A DNA stretch of 64,000 nucleotides from Clitoria ternatea (lineage: Eukaryota > Streptophyta > Magnoliopsida > Fabales > Fabaceae), in the NCBI GenBank assembly GCA_037962975.1, contig CM075673.1, forward strand, positions 148,696,667 to 148,760,666, given 5' to 3'. The notes beneath the pieces are model-generated. The model was not told where the DNA came from and did no database searches. It saw nothing but the letters and a program-made list of their open reading frames with translations. Position 1 is the first letter of the stretch, and each line of letters opens with the position of its first letter. Positions 1 through 11,564 of the stretch are shown here, piece by piece. The translations under genes and the position numbers were made by a program.

Positions 1-790
1 AGCGAGTCGGAACTCGCCTAAGCGACCTTCACGGGTTTCGTTTAAGCGAATCGGGGTCTCGCTCAGGCGAATGACCCCTGTCTTCATTTTCTTCTTCCGC
101 TGATTGTAATTAATTTCATTTTATTAATTAATTTATTCACTATTATCTATTATTTTGAGTATGCTTAAGAAAAATAAATATTATTTTACATTAGGATCTA
201 ATTAACTATCTGTAAACGTGAAAAATTATTATGAAAAATGATTAAACGGTTGTAATTAAATGGTACATTGACGCGGGTCGTCACAATTAAATGATTATTA
301 CTTTATTACCTGTAGTTTTTTTGGTAAGGTTATTATTACTTGTAGTTTTTTTAACTTTTCAAAATAAAAAAATATACTTTATTTTGTATTTAAAATAGTG
401 TGTAATTAAGTTTTAGCTGACTTTTATTTTTTTGCAAAAACACTCTTCCTTAAAAATTATGCTAAACAAAACATGTATTCAGTTTAAACTATTCTAGTGC
501 AAAATTCTTTGAGATCTATCATATATAAAAATAATATAGTATAACATTTACAATAATATAGTATAATATTTACAGAAAATTCTTTGATGCTAATTAAGTT
601 ATTTCTTTTTTCGTTCCAGCCACCGCCATACTCAGACAGGACTTCTAAGGACGTGAGTCACGACGAGCTATTCCTTTTTGGCTTTTGATCCTCATTAGGT
701 ATTTGCTAAACCAATTTACTCTTTATTTGCCAATCATGCTATGTGATGCTAAATATGATGGTATGTGATGTTAAATATGATTTAATGCAA
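1..790 (+). repeat. LTR-like repeat fragment at left edge
   Basis: The first 85 bases carry three variants of the palindromic word TCGCTYRAGCGA (for example TCGCTCAGGCGA near 59-69), which also mark the LTRs of elements B and C in this window. The stretch around 612-700 has the look of the transcribed part of a plant LTR. No coding sequence is visible. The rest is AT-rich. The boundaries are not resolved and the element probably continues beyond the window. Calling it an LTR is inference from the shared words only. Confidence 0.35.
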
Positions 791-854
791 GTAGTTTAAA
801 ATTTATCTATTTTGATTCAATTGCTTTCTACAAGCGACTGAAGTTAGCACAAAC

Positions 855-1170
855 CCTTAAGATCAACTGTAAAAACAAGGCTGATATTATAGTCTTGAAT
901 GAGCCTAGAATTCCATTTAGCTTTGTCATATTTTTCCTTATGCCTCCTCCTGTGATGATATCTTCTCCCTATAACATTTTGTACTAGAGACACAAAGTCT
1001 TGAGCACCACTAAGCTTTATAATCTTACTAAATATACCAAGCTGAAAATTGAAACTATCATTAGGACTAATAACTATGAAGGAAGGTGGCATGGTATAAT
1101 GGAAAATTATCATAGAAGAGAGTAAAATAATAAGGCCAAAAAGCCCAAAGAGGGTTCTGTTGAGTCTCAT
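855..1170 (-). CDS. First exon of a pectinesterase-like gene (partial)
   Basis: The minus-strand frame opens with ATG at 1170, has a hydrophobic segment at about residues 7-24 (signal anchor) and a basic run (RRYHHRRRHKEK) near residue 70. It ends in KWNSRLIQDYNISLVFTVDL, which resembles the start of the catalytic domain of plant pectin methylesterases of the PME8/PME15 type, as I remember the family. Pectinesterases de-methylesterify cell-wall pectin in the apoplast. The frame runs into a stop at 844, but AAGG|GTTTGTG at 855/854 is a plausible splice donor at the point where family members continue with a conserved Cys-containing segment. No second exon is visible between 1 and 854, and LTR-like sequence occupies that interval. 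The rest of the gene is therefore either beyond the left edge or lost. Family call moderate; status as a working gene unknown. Confidence 0.5.
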
Positions 1171-1371
1171 GGTTTAACCTTATGACTTGGTTAGTATACA
1201 TTTGTTGTTTTGAGCCAAGAAACAAGTTTGGAGTGGAGGGTGAGAGTGAGGGATGCTTTTATTAAGTGTATGTGAAAAGGTGTGCTAATGATGCATGATT
1301 AGAGTGGGAGGTAAGAGATGTATGTAGTGCCTGTGTCATGTCTAAGCGTGTAGAGGCTATTACTAAAGTAT

Positions 1372-1380
1372 GCTTTTATA
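1372..1380 (-). promoter_or_regulatory. Possible TATA box for the pectinesterase-like gene
   Basis: The minus strand reads TATAAAAGC here, about 200 bases upstream of the ATG at 1170, a plausible distance for a plant gene with a 5' UTR. Seen in sequence; function is inference. Confidence 0.3.
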
Positions 1381-2274
1381 AGCATTGTGGATCTTGAGAA
1401 TGAAAATTGCATTTGATGGTAAGACAAAGATACATAACAAGGGAGATTGGAAGATGGACACACAAAGTCACTGTAGAAAGCTCGATAAATGAGCAGGTTG
1501 ATAAATGATACAGTGCTTTATTTTCTTTATTCTAACTAGGCATAAAACATCACAATATTCATTCACAGCTTCAGCTCCATGCCACCAAACAAATAATTCC
1601 CTTCTTTTTCTCTTAAATTTAGATATTAATCCTAATTTATTTTAAAAATCGGGACCTATAAAAATAGCACAAATATACAAGTTGCAATACTTTAAATTGT
1701 CTACTGAATTGATACTAGAATCCCAAACTAGTCTTAAGCAAGAAACAAAACCTAAGATCATTAAACAATTATGGACAGTAGGAGAAGATATGTATAAAAG
1801 CAATGTTAGTTATTGTATAGAACATTTGAAAAACTGTATAGAGAAACAAAACAAACAATATTGTGTAATCAGAAAATAAATCATTTAAATGTTGAAATTG
1901 AGTGTCGGGTTCAAATATAAAAAATACCTCTTCAAGTTTCTTCTTCATTGATAAATGAAAATAATTATAAGTTATTCATGCTAACCAAAATTATTGTCTT
2001 AGTTAATCCATAAAATACATCACATATCATTATTCAAAGCAACATTATCTTCCTATGCATTTCATCCTTTCTCTTATACCTGGGTGAATCACCACTACAA
2101 TCTAAACCCTTTCCCATCTTCTTTCCCTTTCTCTTCCATTTATTTTTTCCTTTTTGTCATCATGCTATGTTCAGAAATCTTATCTTTTTTGAGCAAAAAT
2201 ACTAAAACTGAACTAATATATTTTAACACAAATGTATCATATGATGGTTTTTGAAGAGAATAACTATAACAACC
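1381..2274. other. AT-rich intergenic, no gene seen
   Basis: Only a 65-codon open frame at 1682-1879 occurs here. It resembles nothing I recognise and is expected by chance in AT-rich DNA. No repeat structure or RNA gene seen. Confidence 0.4.
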
Positions 2275-2600
2275 TCAGTTAACTAAGACAATCCCTTCCA
2301 TTAAATTATCCCGGTTAACTAAGATGTTACGAGTTTTAGAAAAATATGGTAGTTTTTTTATACATCCCTTGTTATTTAAATGGCACATCACGTCATTCGT
2401 GTATTCAAAATTCATGTATCTGCACTTAGAGCAAGGACAATGGATCTTTTGGGTGGCTTCAAACTCAGGGGTGTTAGCCGTAGCGAATGGAAAGAACTCA
2501 CACAACCCCATCAAAAACTCTTCAGTGACTCACCGATTACGATTCAGCTGATTATACATCCATCGTCGATGTATCGGAACCTCCAGTCACGATATTTAAC
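2275..2600 (-). pseudogene. CACTA transposase-associated domain fragment
   Basis: Reading the minus strand downward from about 2600, the frame gives VTEEFLMGLCEFFPFATAN followed by KIHCPCSKCRYMNF and a VMCHLNNKGCIKK stretch. This is the cysteine-containing domain (Transpos_assoc type, CPCSKC motif) found at the N-terminus of plant En/Spm (CACTA) TNP2-like proteins. An in-frame stop lies just upstream, between NRNR and VTEEF near 2543. The frame ends at 2275 without the downstream TNP2 catalytic domain. It is a short, dead remnant. The 2740-3083 stretch upstream on the same strand looks like CACTA 5' non-coding sequence. No terminal repeats were identified. Confidence 0.55.
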
Positions 2601-2739
2601 ACTAATAGGATTGGTTAGTTTAATTAAACAAGACTTAACTGTCATTCGTGAATCACTCTCTACCTCTTTGATATTGTAAGTAGGTGGGGCCCTATCCCAT
2701 TTAGAACGAAAATGTAACCATTTGTAACCCATCTGCATG

Positions 2740-3083
2740 TTTACGTGAAGTTTATGTGTTGACGTTCAATTGAAATTTCGGTAGCATTTCACATTGGTCC
2801 CTGAGTACACAGAGGTACGTGAGGGTCGAAACACCCTACGCAGACATGCACCCGGAGACAACACGAAATATAAAAACTAGAATCCAATTGCACATCAACA
2901 ACACAAGTTTCACACAAACACCAATATCTATGGGTTACACCTTACTAGTTGCTGACTCATCCTAAACTGTTCAACCGGGACAATTCAAGATCCGACGCAA
3001 CACGGCTAAAACCTACATTGTTAAATTTTAATATACTTTTTGCTGTAACCTAAAACAAGGCACCAATCGAAATTTTGGTAGAG
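2740..3083 (-). mobile_element. Probable CACTA non-coding remnant
   Basis: Two similar AT/GC-mixed words, GAAATTTCGGTAG (2773-2785) and GAAATTTTGGTAG (3069-3081), occur upstream of the transposase-associated fragment. The second abuts the LTR beginning at 3084, so that LTR appears to have inserted into CACTA-derived DNA. No coding sequence. Assignment rests on position and the repeated word only. Confidence 0.3.
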
Positions 3084-4600
3084 TGATAAGTCTTGAAAAG
3101 ACTTATTTATTAGTATTATTTTTAATTATATTTTAGTAGTTTAGTTGTCAAAATAATTATTCTTTTATTCATTTAGTAATTAATTAGCAATTTTAGTGAT
3201 TTAGTTAAATAATAATATATTTTATTATTTTTAAGTAATTAGTGATTTATTTATTAATTTAAGCTAGTGAAAGGAATTGAGTGATTTCAAGTGCTGTCCA
3301 AGCCAGTCAGCATGCCTACGCTAGACTCCAACGTAAGTACGCCCACCATTCCAGCTCCAAGCAGAAGTCGTGTAACCACGTTGGACTCTCACGCTTAAAA
3401 GCAGCAGCTTCATCACGCCAGCATACCCACGCTCGAATCTACCGTAGGTACGCTTACGATAATATCAAGACCTGCTGTTCTCCTTCAATTACACGTCACA
3501 ATGCTAAACTTATGCGGACACCTGCCAGACCCCCAGCGTACATCACGTTGAGCACCAGAGTACATACGCCCAAGGTTCATCACCATCACACCCTGGTCTA
3601 GAAGCTCAACGTTCTTACGCTAAGCACCAGCATGCCCACACCCGTCTGCAGCGTTCTTACGCCCACTGATTCACTTAATTTAGTTTTATTTTCCAAATTT
3701 ATGTATGTTATAATTTTAGTAATTTTAAGTTATTTATTTATTTTGTACCTCTTAATTAATTGCATTCTTTGTAACTATTTCTATTTAGGATTTATTTAGT
3801 CTAGGAAACTATATATAGTTGTATTGTAAAATAATAAAAAAAGGGATTAACACATAATACAATTCACTTTCAGATTTCCACCTTCTCTCTACATATCCTC
3901 TTTCTCTAGTTTCTCTCATTTTTCTCTTCTACAATTCCATTTTCATTTCCCTTAATGTGTGCTTAATTCCCTAGGATTGGGATTGATTAAAGCTACAATC
4001 AAGCTGAGATTCAGTTGATTGGAGCTGAGGATTCAACTGAAGAAAGTTTTGAATGTTGGAATTGTTGGATTACACCTCTTGGATTGGAAAATCTAAGGCT
4101 CATTCAGAAGCAATCATTAGAGAGGAATCATGGTGAGAGCTTCAGATTACATTTCCTAACCTAGTTACTTCATGCCTAAGGGATTAAGTGGATAGCTAAG
4201 ATTCCCTTTAATTTCGTAATTGGCTTTAACATGAACTGATACCTAAGGAATTAAGATTATTTTGTGTTGAGTTAGTGATAATTACCTAAGGAATTAGGAA
4301 TTATTCATCTGTGAGATTGAATCATGCTTTAATTGAATCTAAAACTACTGTCATTAAGTGAAGTTGTATGCTGAGATTAATTCCAATTTGGTGTTAGAAG
4401 AGTTTTTCATATAGCTTAAGTGTGACATTGTTGTTAGAAAACTATAAAAATACACAAAACTTTAGAAAACATAAAAACAGAGTTGCTTGTTTGTTGCTCG
4501 GTTCAGATGGTGCTTTCCTTGGATTGTGGTACTTAACAAAATCTCTGTGGGAACAATCAAATATATTACTTTTTAACGATTGGTGCGCTTGCCAAGAAAT
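3084..4600 (+). mobile_element. Solo or truncated Athila-like LTR
   Basis: It starts with TGATAAGTCTTGAAAAGACT, the same terminus as the LTRs of element A at 9664 and 22000. It contains a TATATATA box near 3810 and ends with the same layout as A: a CTGTGGGA-CAATCAAAT stretch, then TGGTGCGCTTGCCAA near 4579-4594. Its middle is otherwise unlike A, so this is a related but different family. No primer site, gag or second LTR follows. The terminal ACACCA of A's LTR is missing, and I could not find a target duplication. So it is either truncated at the 3' end or a decayed solo LTR. Confidence 0.65.
3290..3672 (+). repeat. Short-word array in U3 of the solo LTR
   Basis: Words such as TACGCT, TACGCCC and ACGTAAGTACGC recur at irregular short spacing over about 380 bases (for example near 3316, 3334, 3424 and 3656), in otherwise AT-rich DNA. 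A 106-codon open frame (3281-3601) is a by-product of this composition. The array lies in the U3 part of the LTR, where A, B, C and D carry arrays of other words. Confidence 0.5.
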
Positions 4601-6108
4601 TTCATCATACAATGAGAATCCATCACAGAGTCTCCCCTGTAAACTAGACATTTCCAAATTTTAGAAAATGCCCTGTTACACACAAAAAAAATTCCTAGTG
4701 TATTTCAACATACAGTTCAACATAATACACAACTTGTTTCATCATCAAAACAAACAAAATAATAGCATGCTTCTTAAAATAGATCACTTTTTACAAATTA
4801 CACATCTAAAAAATCAAAACAACAAAATTACTGTGGAAGAAGATAAAGAGTCAGGGGTACGCAGATAGATGTAAACAGAAATGAAAGGACAAGATGAAGA
4901 AAGGTAGGAGAAGAACTACCCAAAATGAAAATACAAAAGTTAGAGAAATTTAAACAAACAGGTTGGATACTGTTCAAACAAACACTTTTAATTACATGAA
5001 TTGGCCTTGACAAGTCTTTAGAATCAAACTCATTACACAGTAAAAAATATATTATATATGATGGATTTTAAATGAAAAAAGGCTAAAATAAATATTAGAG
5101 TAGTTATGCATTAAATATTAGTGTAGTTATGCATTCTTGTCTTCAATTCATCTTCTTGTTGCATTAAATTTTTTTTATAAGGCCGCGCATTTTTAATGCA
5201 TATGAAGAGACAGACAAATACAAGTTTTTTATTCGCAAAGCATTTCAATTTGTTATGTTTAACATCTTTGGAATGCTTATTGCTTTTAGAATACAAGAGT
5301 AATGTAATATATTGATCCAATAATGTACTAATTAAATTAGTGTTACTTTTTCTATTCTTAATTAAAATATATGAAATTTATGTTTAATTCCATTTCAACA
5401 TGGTGAGGGTACGAGGGTGGACCATGATTTGATCATGCTTGATAGATTGCTTGATGTTGTGGTGCCAAGAGTGGTACAAGGGTTACCATGCCTAGAGAAG
5501 CCGTTGCGCTTTCTTTAAGGAGAAATGAAGAAAATGGGTGTCTAACTTGTAAATTTTAACTTTACTCAGCTAAATTAGGCTTGTGGTCTTGTCTTTTCTT
5601 AACTAAAGGAAATTCTATTTAAGATTTTTTATGCCCCAGAAAAATGAATTTAACAAGGAACTCCAAAAAGTTTCTTACTATATTAGTTTGAATAGTAATC
5701 GAATCATATCATTTTTTCAAATATTTATGTTACATGTATATGATATTTAAAAATTGAATAAAATATGTAATTATAATGTAATAATTAATGTGATCTTAAC
5801 ATTATCAAAAATACAAAAAAAGTTTTTTTAATATTCAAATAGCTTTAACAAATTGGTATAAAAAACTACTAGGTTATATTATGATAAACTAATTTAATAT
5901 ATCAATTTTTTATAGGTTATTTTAAAAAACAGATGTAAAATTGGTTGGCCAAGAGACAATACATTCACAAAAGGAGAGGAACGGGTCAGGTCTAGTGACT
6001 AGTACTAGTATGTAATGTAACATTGGTTGGCCTAGACTGTTGTGACCATTACCAATGATTTTTTATATAAAAACCAAAGAAACAGTGACAGTGTAAAATC
6101 AGAGATAT
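4601..6108. other. AT-rich sequence, no gene identified
   Basis: I see no coding match. A short frame at 5399-5519 (plus) has a codon-like composition (VDHDLIMLDRLLDVVVPRVV) and could be a leftover exon, but I do not recognise it. The word TTGGTTGGCC occurs twice (5942 and 6022). The last five bases, GATAT (6104-6108), are the left target duplication of element E. Confidence 0.35.
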
Positions 6109-6364
6109 TGTTACGAATGAGGATAACAGGCCAAGGAGGATGACAAAAAAGCCCAATTGGCTAAAAGATTTTATTTAAATAGTTTTAATTATAGGCCCAA
6201 TCTGTTTAGGGCATCTATTCCCTTAGTCCTTTTCTTTATATGGAACTTGTTGGCCATGAGGTCAGAATAATGACCCTTTTCCTTTCTTCCTTGTTAGTAG
6301 AACATTGGTAGCTATAACCTTAAGTTCCTACGGTAGCTAAGAAATTGTAGGTTGGATCCTATCA
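6109..6364 (+). repeat. 5' LTR of element E
   Basis: Begins TGTTACGAATG and ends CCTATCA. Nearly identical to 25341-25596, with only a few substitutions visible. Right after it, TTTGGTGCTTTCTTTG (from about 6368) is in the position of a primer-binding site. I could not assign the tRNA. Confidence 0.9.
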
Positions 6365-6395
6365 ATATTTGGTGCTTTCTTTGCCATTACCACTC

Positions 6396-7640
6396 ATGCC
6401 TCCGAAACCCTCCACTTCCAAAGACCTTGAAGATGCCCTCCAATCCATTGCTGATAAGCTGAGTTCTCTTCACAACCAGCTGGAGGATCATCGCCTCCTC
6501 CAGGATAATAGACACCACACATTGCAGACTACTATGGATTCTAGGCATGAGGCTATGACAACTTTTATGGGCGGGTTACTTGAGCAGGTAGCTTCCCTTC
6601 AACTTGGCTCCCAACAGAATAGGTCCCAGTCTCTTTCCCCTGTCACTACATCGCCAACACCTACTACAGCAACCACTACAGCTTATATTGCCTCCACTAA
6701 TAGCCCTGTTGTCATACCCTATACCATTCCCTTATCCAATACATCCTCAACGTCCCAGATTCCCAACCCTATTTTTTAGAACCCCACCACCATACCCTAT
6801 ACCATGCCAGGCCCCACTTACTCTAACCCTCCTACCACCTCCACCTTTTCTCCTACTGGTTTTCCTTTTCCCCTTTTCACAGCTCCAGCTACACCCACCC
6901 TTTCCCCTCCCTTACGCCCCTCTAAATTGGATTTGGCACCTTTTGATGGGTCTGAACCTTTGGATTGGTTGTTACAGGCGGACCAGTTTTTCATGTTTTA
7001 CTAGGTACCACCCAACCTTCGTCTTCCCATGGTTGCTTTCTATATGCGTGGTGATGCTCTTTCTTGGTTCAAGTGGATGTACCACAATCGCCAACTCGGG
7101 GATTGGGAGACATTTGTTCGAGCATTGGAGCTATGTTTTGGCCCTTCAACTTATGAAAACCATCAGGGAGAGCTCTTTAAACTTAGACAGTGTGGGAATG
7201 TAACTGATTATCAGGCTCAGTTTGAGAAGCTTTCCAATCGGGTGTTGGTCTCCCACCAGAAATGCTTCTTAATTATTTTATTTCAGGTCTAGTACCAGAT
7301 ATCCGAAGGGAAATGGCCATCCTTCAGCCAGCTTCCATTACACAAGCCATTGGTTTGGCCAAATTAATTGAATCCAAATTAAGGGATGCTCGCCCACGTT
7401 TTGTGCACCCATCTCAGGCTTCCTAACCAACCCCACCCAACCCCACTAAAATTCCCTCTACTGCCACCCCTTCTTCCCTACTTATCAAACGTTTAACCCC
7501 TGCCCAGATGCAAGAATGATGAGCTTTATGGCTCTGTTATAATTGTGACGAAAAATTCATTCCTGGTCACAAGTGTACATCAAGTCGCTTCTTACTGTTA
7601 TTATATGAAGAGGACCCTGTCTCCTTAGAACCCCTTACCC
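6396..7640 (+). pseudogene. gag: gag of element E, broken
   Basis: The frame starts with ATG at 6396 (MPPKPSTSKDLEDALQSIAD). It has a proline/threonine-rich middle, then the retrotransposon gag domain: KLDLAPFDGSEPLDWLLQAD (from about 6924) and ALSWFKW (about 7056). A CCHC zinc knuckle CYNCDEKFIPGHKC lies near 7538-7579. In-frame stops occur at 6777-6779 and 7002-7004, and a frameshift near 7243 moves the reading frame before GLVPDIRREM. More stops occur near 7424 and 7516. The family role is to form the particle and bind element RNA; this copy cannot encode a full protein. Confidence 0.8.
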
Positions 7641-7708
7641 TTACCACTGACCCTCCCCTTTCACCTGAACCTGAGCCTTCTTCTTCCACAGAGGCCATAA
7701 ATTTTCAA

Positions 7709-8149
7709 TTGTCCCCTCAAGCCCTCACAGGTCAACCATCCCCTCAGACCCTCAAATTCCAAGGTTTTATTGCTGGTCTTCCTGTTTGGGTCCTCATTGA
7801 CTCAGGGAGTTCCCATTATATTTTGCAACCCCGAATTGCTTCGTACCTCAAATTATTGACCCAACCCACCCCTACTTTTCCCGTTATGGTAGGCAATGGA
7901 GCTCACATTGTCTGCTCTGGCCTCTGCCCCCAAATCCCCATTGTAATCCAAGGCCACGATTTCTCCATTTCATTCTACCTGCTTCCTATAAAAGGAGCTG
8001 ATGTGGTTCTAGGGATTGAGTGGTTGCATACTCTAGGCCCCATTATAGCTGATTTTTCTATCCCTAGCATGTCCTTCACATATCACCAAAATCCTATAAC
8101 CCTTTTGGGGGACCACCATACTTCCTTACATCCATCTACTTACACCTAA
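7709..8149 (+). pseudogene. pol: Aspartic protease region of element E
   Basis: The 146-codon frame contains VLIDSGSSHYIL, the D-S-G active-site loop of retropepsins, and ADVVLGIEWL, the second conserved segment. In the family this protease cuts the Gag-Pol polyprotein. The frame ends in a stop at 8147-8149 before the reverse transcriptase. It would normally be continuous with gag and pol, so this is a fragment of a broken polyprotein. Confidence 0.8.
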
Positions 8150-8197
8150 TTTTGTCACCTGCTTCACACTGATTCCATTGCTTCTTACCACTTATTA

Positions 8198-9642
8198 ATG
8201 TTTTCTCCCATGCCTAACTCACCTCAACCTTTGGAGATTCTAGAACCCTCCCACCCAGCCTTACTCTCACTTCCGAGCCCTATCTCGAAACTTTTACTAT
8301 CCCACTCCCACATATTCTCAAAACCCACCACACTTCCACCTCCAAGAACCCATGACCATCACATTTCCCTCTTGCCAAATACACCCCCCGTCAATGTTAA
8401 ACCTTACCGTTATCCATATTTTCAAAAAACAGCCATGTCTAGCCTGATCCAGGATATGCTCAAACAGGGTATTATCAGTCCTAGTAAAAGCCCTTTTTCC
8501 TCCCTTATTTTATTGGTCAAAAAGAAAGATGGCACCTGGCATTTTTGTGTTGACTATAGAGCTTTAAATTCCATCACCATTAAGGATAGGTTTCCTATTC
8601 CTACAATTGATGAACTACTAGATGAACTGGGTTCCGCTACCATTTTCTCTAAACTTGACCTTCACTCAGGCTACCATCAAATAAGAGTGCACCCTCCTGA
8701 CACACACAAAACGACCTTCAGAACTTGGGATGGGCATTATGAATTCCTAGTAATGCCTTTCGGACTTGCTAATGCGCCTTCTACTTTTCAAGCTGCTATG
8801 ACTGACCTTTTGAGGCCCTTCCTACGTCAGTTCGTTTTAGTTTTTTTTATGATATCCTTGTTTATAGCTCTACACTTACTGATCATGTTGCATATTTAAA
8901 TTCAGTTTTACAATTACTCTCTACTCATCAGTTTTATGTGAAATTTTCTAAGTGTTCCTTCGGCACTACTAAACTTAATTACTTAGGCCATGTTATTTCA
9001 TCTAAAAGTGTTGCCCCGGACCTAGAAAAAGTTTAAGCCATCACAGATTGGCTTGAGCCTCGTTCTCTCACGACTCTAAGAGGTTTCCTCGGCCTTACCG
9101 TATTCTATCGACGTTTTGTACGCCACTACGCCACACTCGCTGCTCCTCTCACCGATTTGCTTCGTCAATCAACATTTACATGGAATTCTACAGCTACTGA
9201 GGCATTTACAGAATTAAAAAAGAAAATCACATCTTCTCCAGTACTGGCTCTCCCTGATTTCTCTAAGTTGTTTGTTTTGGAGACTGATGCCTCAGCAGTG
9301 GCAGTTGGCGCTGTTCTCACCTAAGACGGTCACCCTCTTGCCTTCTTCAGTAAGAAATTGGGGCCGAGAATGTCTGCAGCCTCAACGTACGTCCGGGAGA
9401 TGTATGCTGTCACAGAAGCCATTAAAAGGTGGCGTCAATATTTGATTAGTACCCACTTCCATATTTTCACAGACCAACAAAGCCTTAAACATTTATTATC
9501 TCAGCAGTTTCAAACTCCAGAACAACATAAGTAGGCCACAAAGTTGCAGGGTGACAATTTTGAAATATTTTACCGACCTGGTAACGCAAACAGCGTGGCA
9601 GACGCACTATCTAGGAGGCTTCATGATGTTTTCCTTTGTTAA
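8198..9642 (+). pseudogene. pol: Reverse transcriptase and RNase H of element E
   Basis: Reverse transcriptase motifs in order: LVKKKDGTWHFCVDYRALN (near 8515), FSKLDLHSGYHQIRV (near 8646), EFLVMPFGLANAPSTFQ (near 8742). The frame then breaks at about 8850, exactly at the catalytic box, which reads DILVYSS after the shift. The RNase H part continues to GNANSVADALSRR (about 9583-9620). In-frame stops lie near 9034, 9322 and 9532. Element A inserted just downstream at 9664. Confidence 0.85.
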
Positions 9643-9663
9643 TGTCTATCTCTTCAGTAGTTC
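9618..9663 (+). repeat. Left copy of 46-bp duplication flanking element A
   Basis: These 46 bases are identical, base for base, to 23719-23764. They belong to the pol region of element E, just after the RNase H end. LTR elements normally duplicate 5 bp. Confidence 0.95.
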
Positions 9664-11367
9664 TGATAAGTCTTGAAAAGACTTAATTATTCCACTGTTT
9701 ATTTAACATAAATTACTAAGTATTGTCTAGTTTTGATATTATTATTTAATAATTTGTTAATAATTCATGTTTTAGTTAATTATTTCAAAAGTATGCTATT
9801 TATGTAAGAAACCGATTGAAAATATTAATTAGATAAGGAATTTTGAAGTATTTATAAATTCACTAAGCAGCCAGCGTATAATTGCTAGGCAAGTAGCTGT
9901 TTATTGGTGCAGGAACAGGGCAGACTCAAGATAAGAAGAAAATTCCGAGTGAAATCCTACAAATACGAGCAGAAATTGATAAATCTGAGTGAGACTTCCT
10001 GAATCCGACTGAAAAGAGCCCAAATACTGACCAAGCGAGACTTCAAGTAAGCTAACTTAAGAAGACTCCCAAGACACCGGCTCTAAAAGAGAAGAAGAGC
10101 GGAATGCTACATGAGAAACCGAGGTGCTTATTCATTATTTAATCCGTCCTAGTAAAATTCGGACTCGTCCAAGCAAAGTTTAATCCGCTCTAGCGAAAAC
10201 TCAGCAGTTGAAGCATAAAGGCAGTAATTTAAACATTGTTCCTTCCCTCCAACAGCACACTTGGTGCAGTACTGTTCCGCTTCCATTGCCTTCTTCTCTA
10301 CTACTACAACCTTAAGTAACTTAAGAAGTGAGCTGTCAATTAGCTGGTGCTGAGCTGTAAATTAGCTAAGGTTAAGCTGGATCCTGTTAAGCGTTTAGCT
10401 GTAATTAGTTGATTACTCTGTAAACTATGTAATTAATTAGTTTTATTCGTTAACTTAAGTTCTCTAAGTATCAGTTAAGTTAGTTAGTTTAGTTAGATGC
10501 CTATATATATTCATGTACATACTCTGTAAAAGTGTGTGGAGGTAGAGAACAGAACGGCGTACAACATAATACACTTCATTTTCTATTTTCACTCTCTCAC
10601 TACATTTTCATCTCTCTAAACTCTCTCCTCCATGACGTTCCACAATCCTTCGATGGAACCAAAGTCAATGGAGTTCTAAATCCCTAAGGTTGGGATTGCG
10701 AAGGTTGGCAATGGAGTCTTGAAGCTGTGAACGAGTAGATCGACTCCGAAGATCCTGAGGTGAACAAGCTGAGGAGTGGAGCAACATCATTGGATTGACA
10801 AATCCAGAATTGATGAAGAACTTCGCCAGTGAGGAATCATGGTTGAAGCTTAGGCAACTTCCAGCTTTCTAACTAGTTCAGGCCTAATCAATTTAGGTGA
10901 ATAGTTAGAGTTCAAACCTCCAATTTCGCATTAGATTCTTAGGCTAATCGAGCACTTAAGGAATTAAGGTTCATTGCTTAAGGATTAGTGTTTTTCACCT
11001 AAGGAATTAGGGAATAACCACAAGCGGATTGTCCTCTAGATTGTGAAGTTCGATTATACTTAATTGCATGTTTCTTGAGGAGATTATGAGCCGAAGCAAT
11101 CCTGACCTGTTTTCTATTAATCACTTTACACATTTCACTTTAACTCTGTTTCTAAAAATACAAAAACAACTATAAAACACTAAAACCATAAAAACTGAAT
11201 GAACTTCGCGTATTTTTTGTTGGTTCAGCTTGTACTAGTCCTAGATTGAGGTACTTACCACAATCCCTGTGGGACGATCAAATACACTACAATTTTAACG
11301 ACTGGTGCGCTTGCCAAAGTGTAAATCCGAGAGTCACATTTTATTTTACTAAGATTTTTACACCAAA
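9664..11367 (+). repeat. 5' LTR of element A
   Basis: Starts TGATAAGTCTTGAAAAGACT and ends TTTTTACACCA. Contains a TATATATAT box at 10502-10511, followed by a long transcribed leader with AATTAAGG-type words. The U3 part (about 9930-10200) contains several CCGAGTGA/CCGACTGA-like words. Closely matches 22000-23702. Confidence 0.9.
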
Positions 11368-11400
11368 TTAATGGCTCAGGATTTTAGCACCAAGTTAATG

Positions 11401-11418
11401 GTGCCGTTGCCGGGGATT
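11401..11418 (+). other. Primer-binding site of element A (tRNA-Asp type)
   Basis: TGGTGCCGTTGCCGGGGA is complementary, with one mismatch, to the 3' end of plant tRNA-Asp including CCA, the usual Athila primer. It lies 33 bases after the LTR end rather than 0-5. The gap contains a second near copy of the LTR-end/primer junction (CACCAAATTAATGG, then AGCACCAAGTTAATGG), which suggests a small local duplication. Confidence 0.8.
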
Positions 11419-11564
11419 ATTGAGTAATATCAACAATCCTTGGACCGGTACTAGACTGAACCATTTGCTTTTGTTTCTATTTGCAGTCAATACGTATTTT
11501 TTTAGTAGTTATTATTTTGTGTAGTTGTAGCTGTGAGTTGCATTGTCGTGTAAACAATTGTTGT

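Noticed and set aside
1682..1879. 65-codon plus frame
   Set aside because: Short, AT-driven, no similarity or context.
6604..7203. 199-codon frame overlapping gag of E
   Set aside because: Shadow of the gag frame in a proline-rich region; gag motifs are in the other frame.
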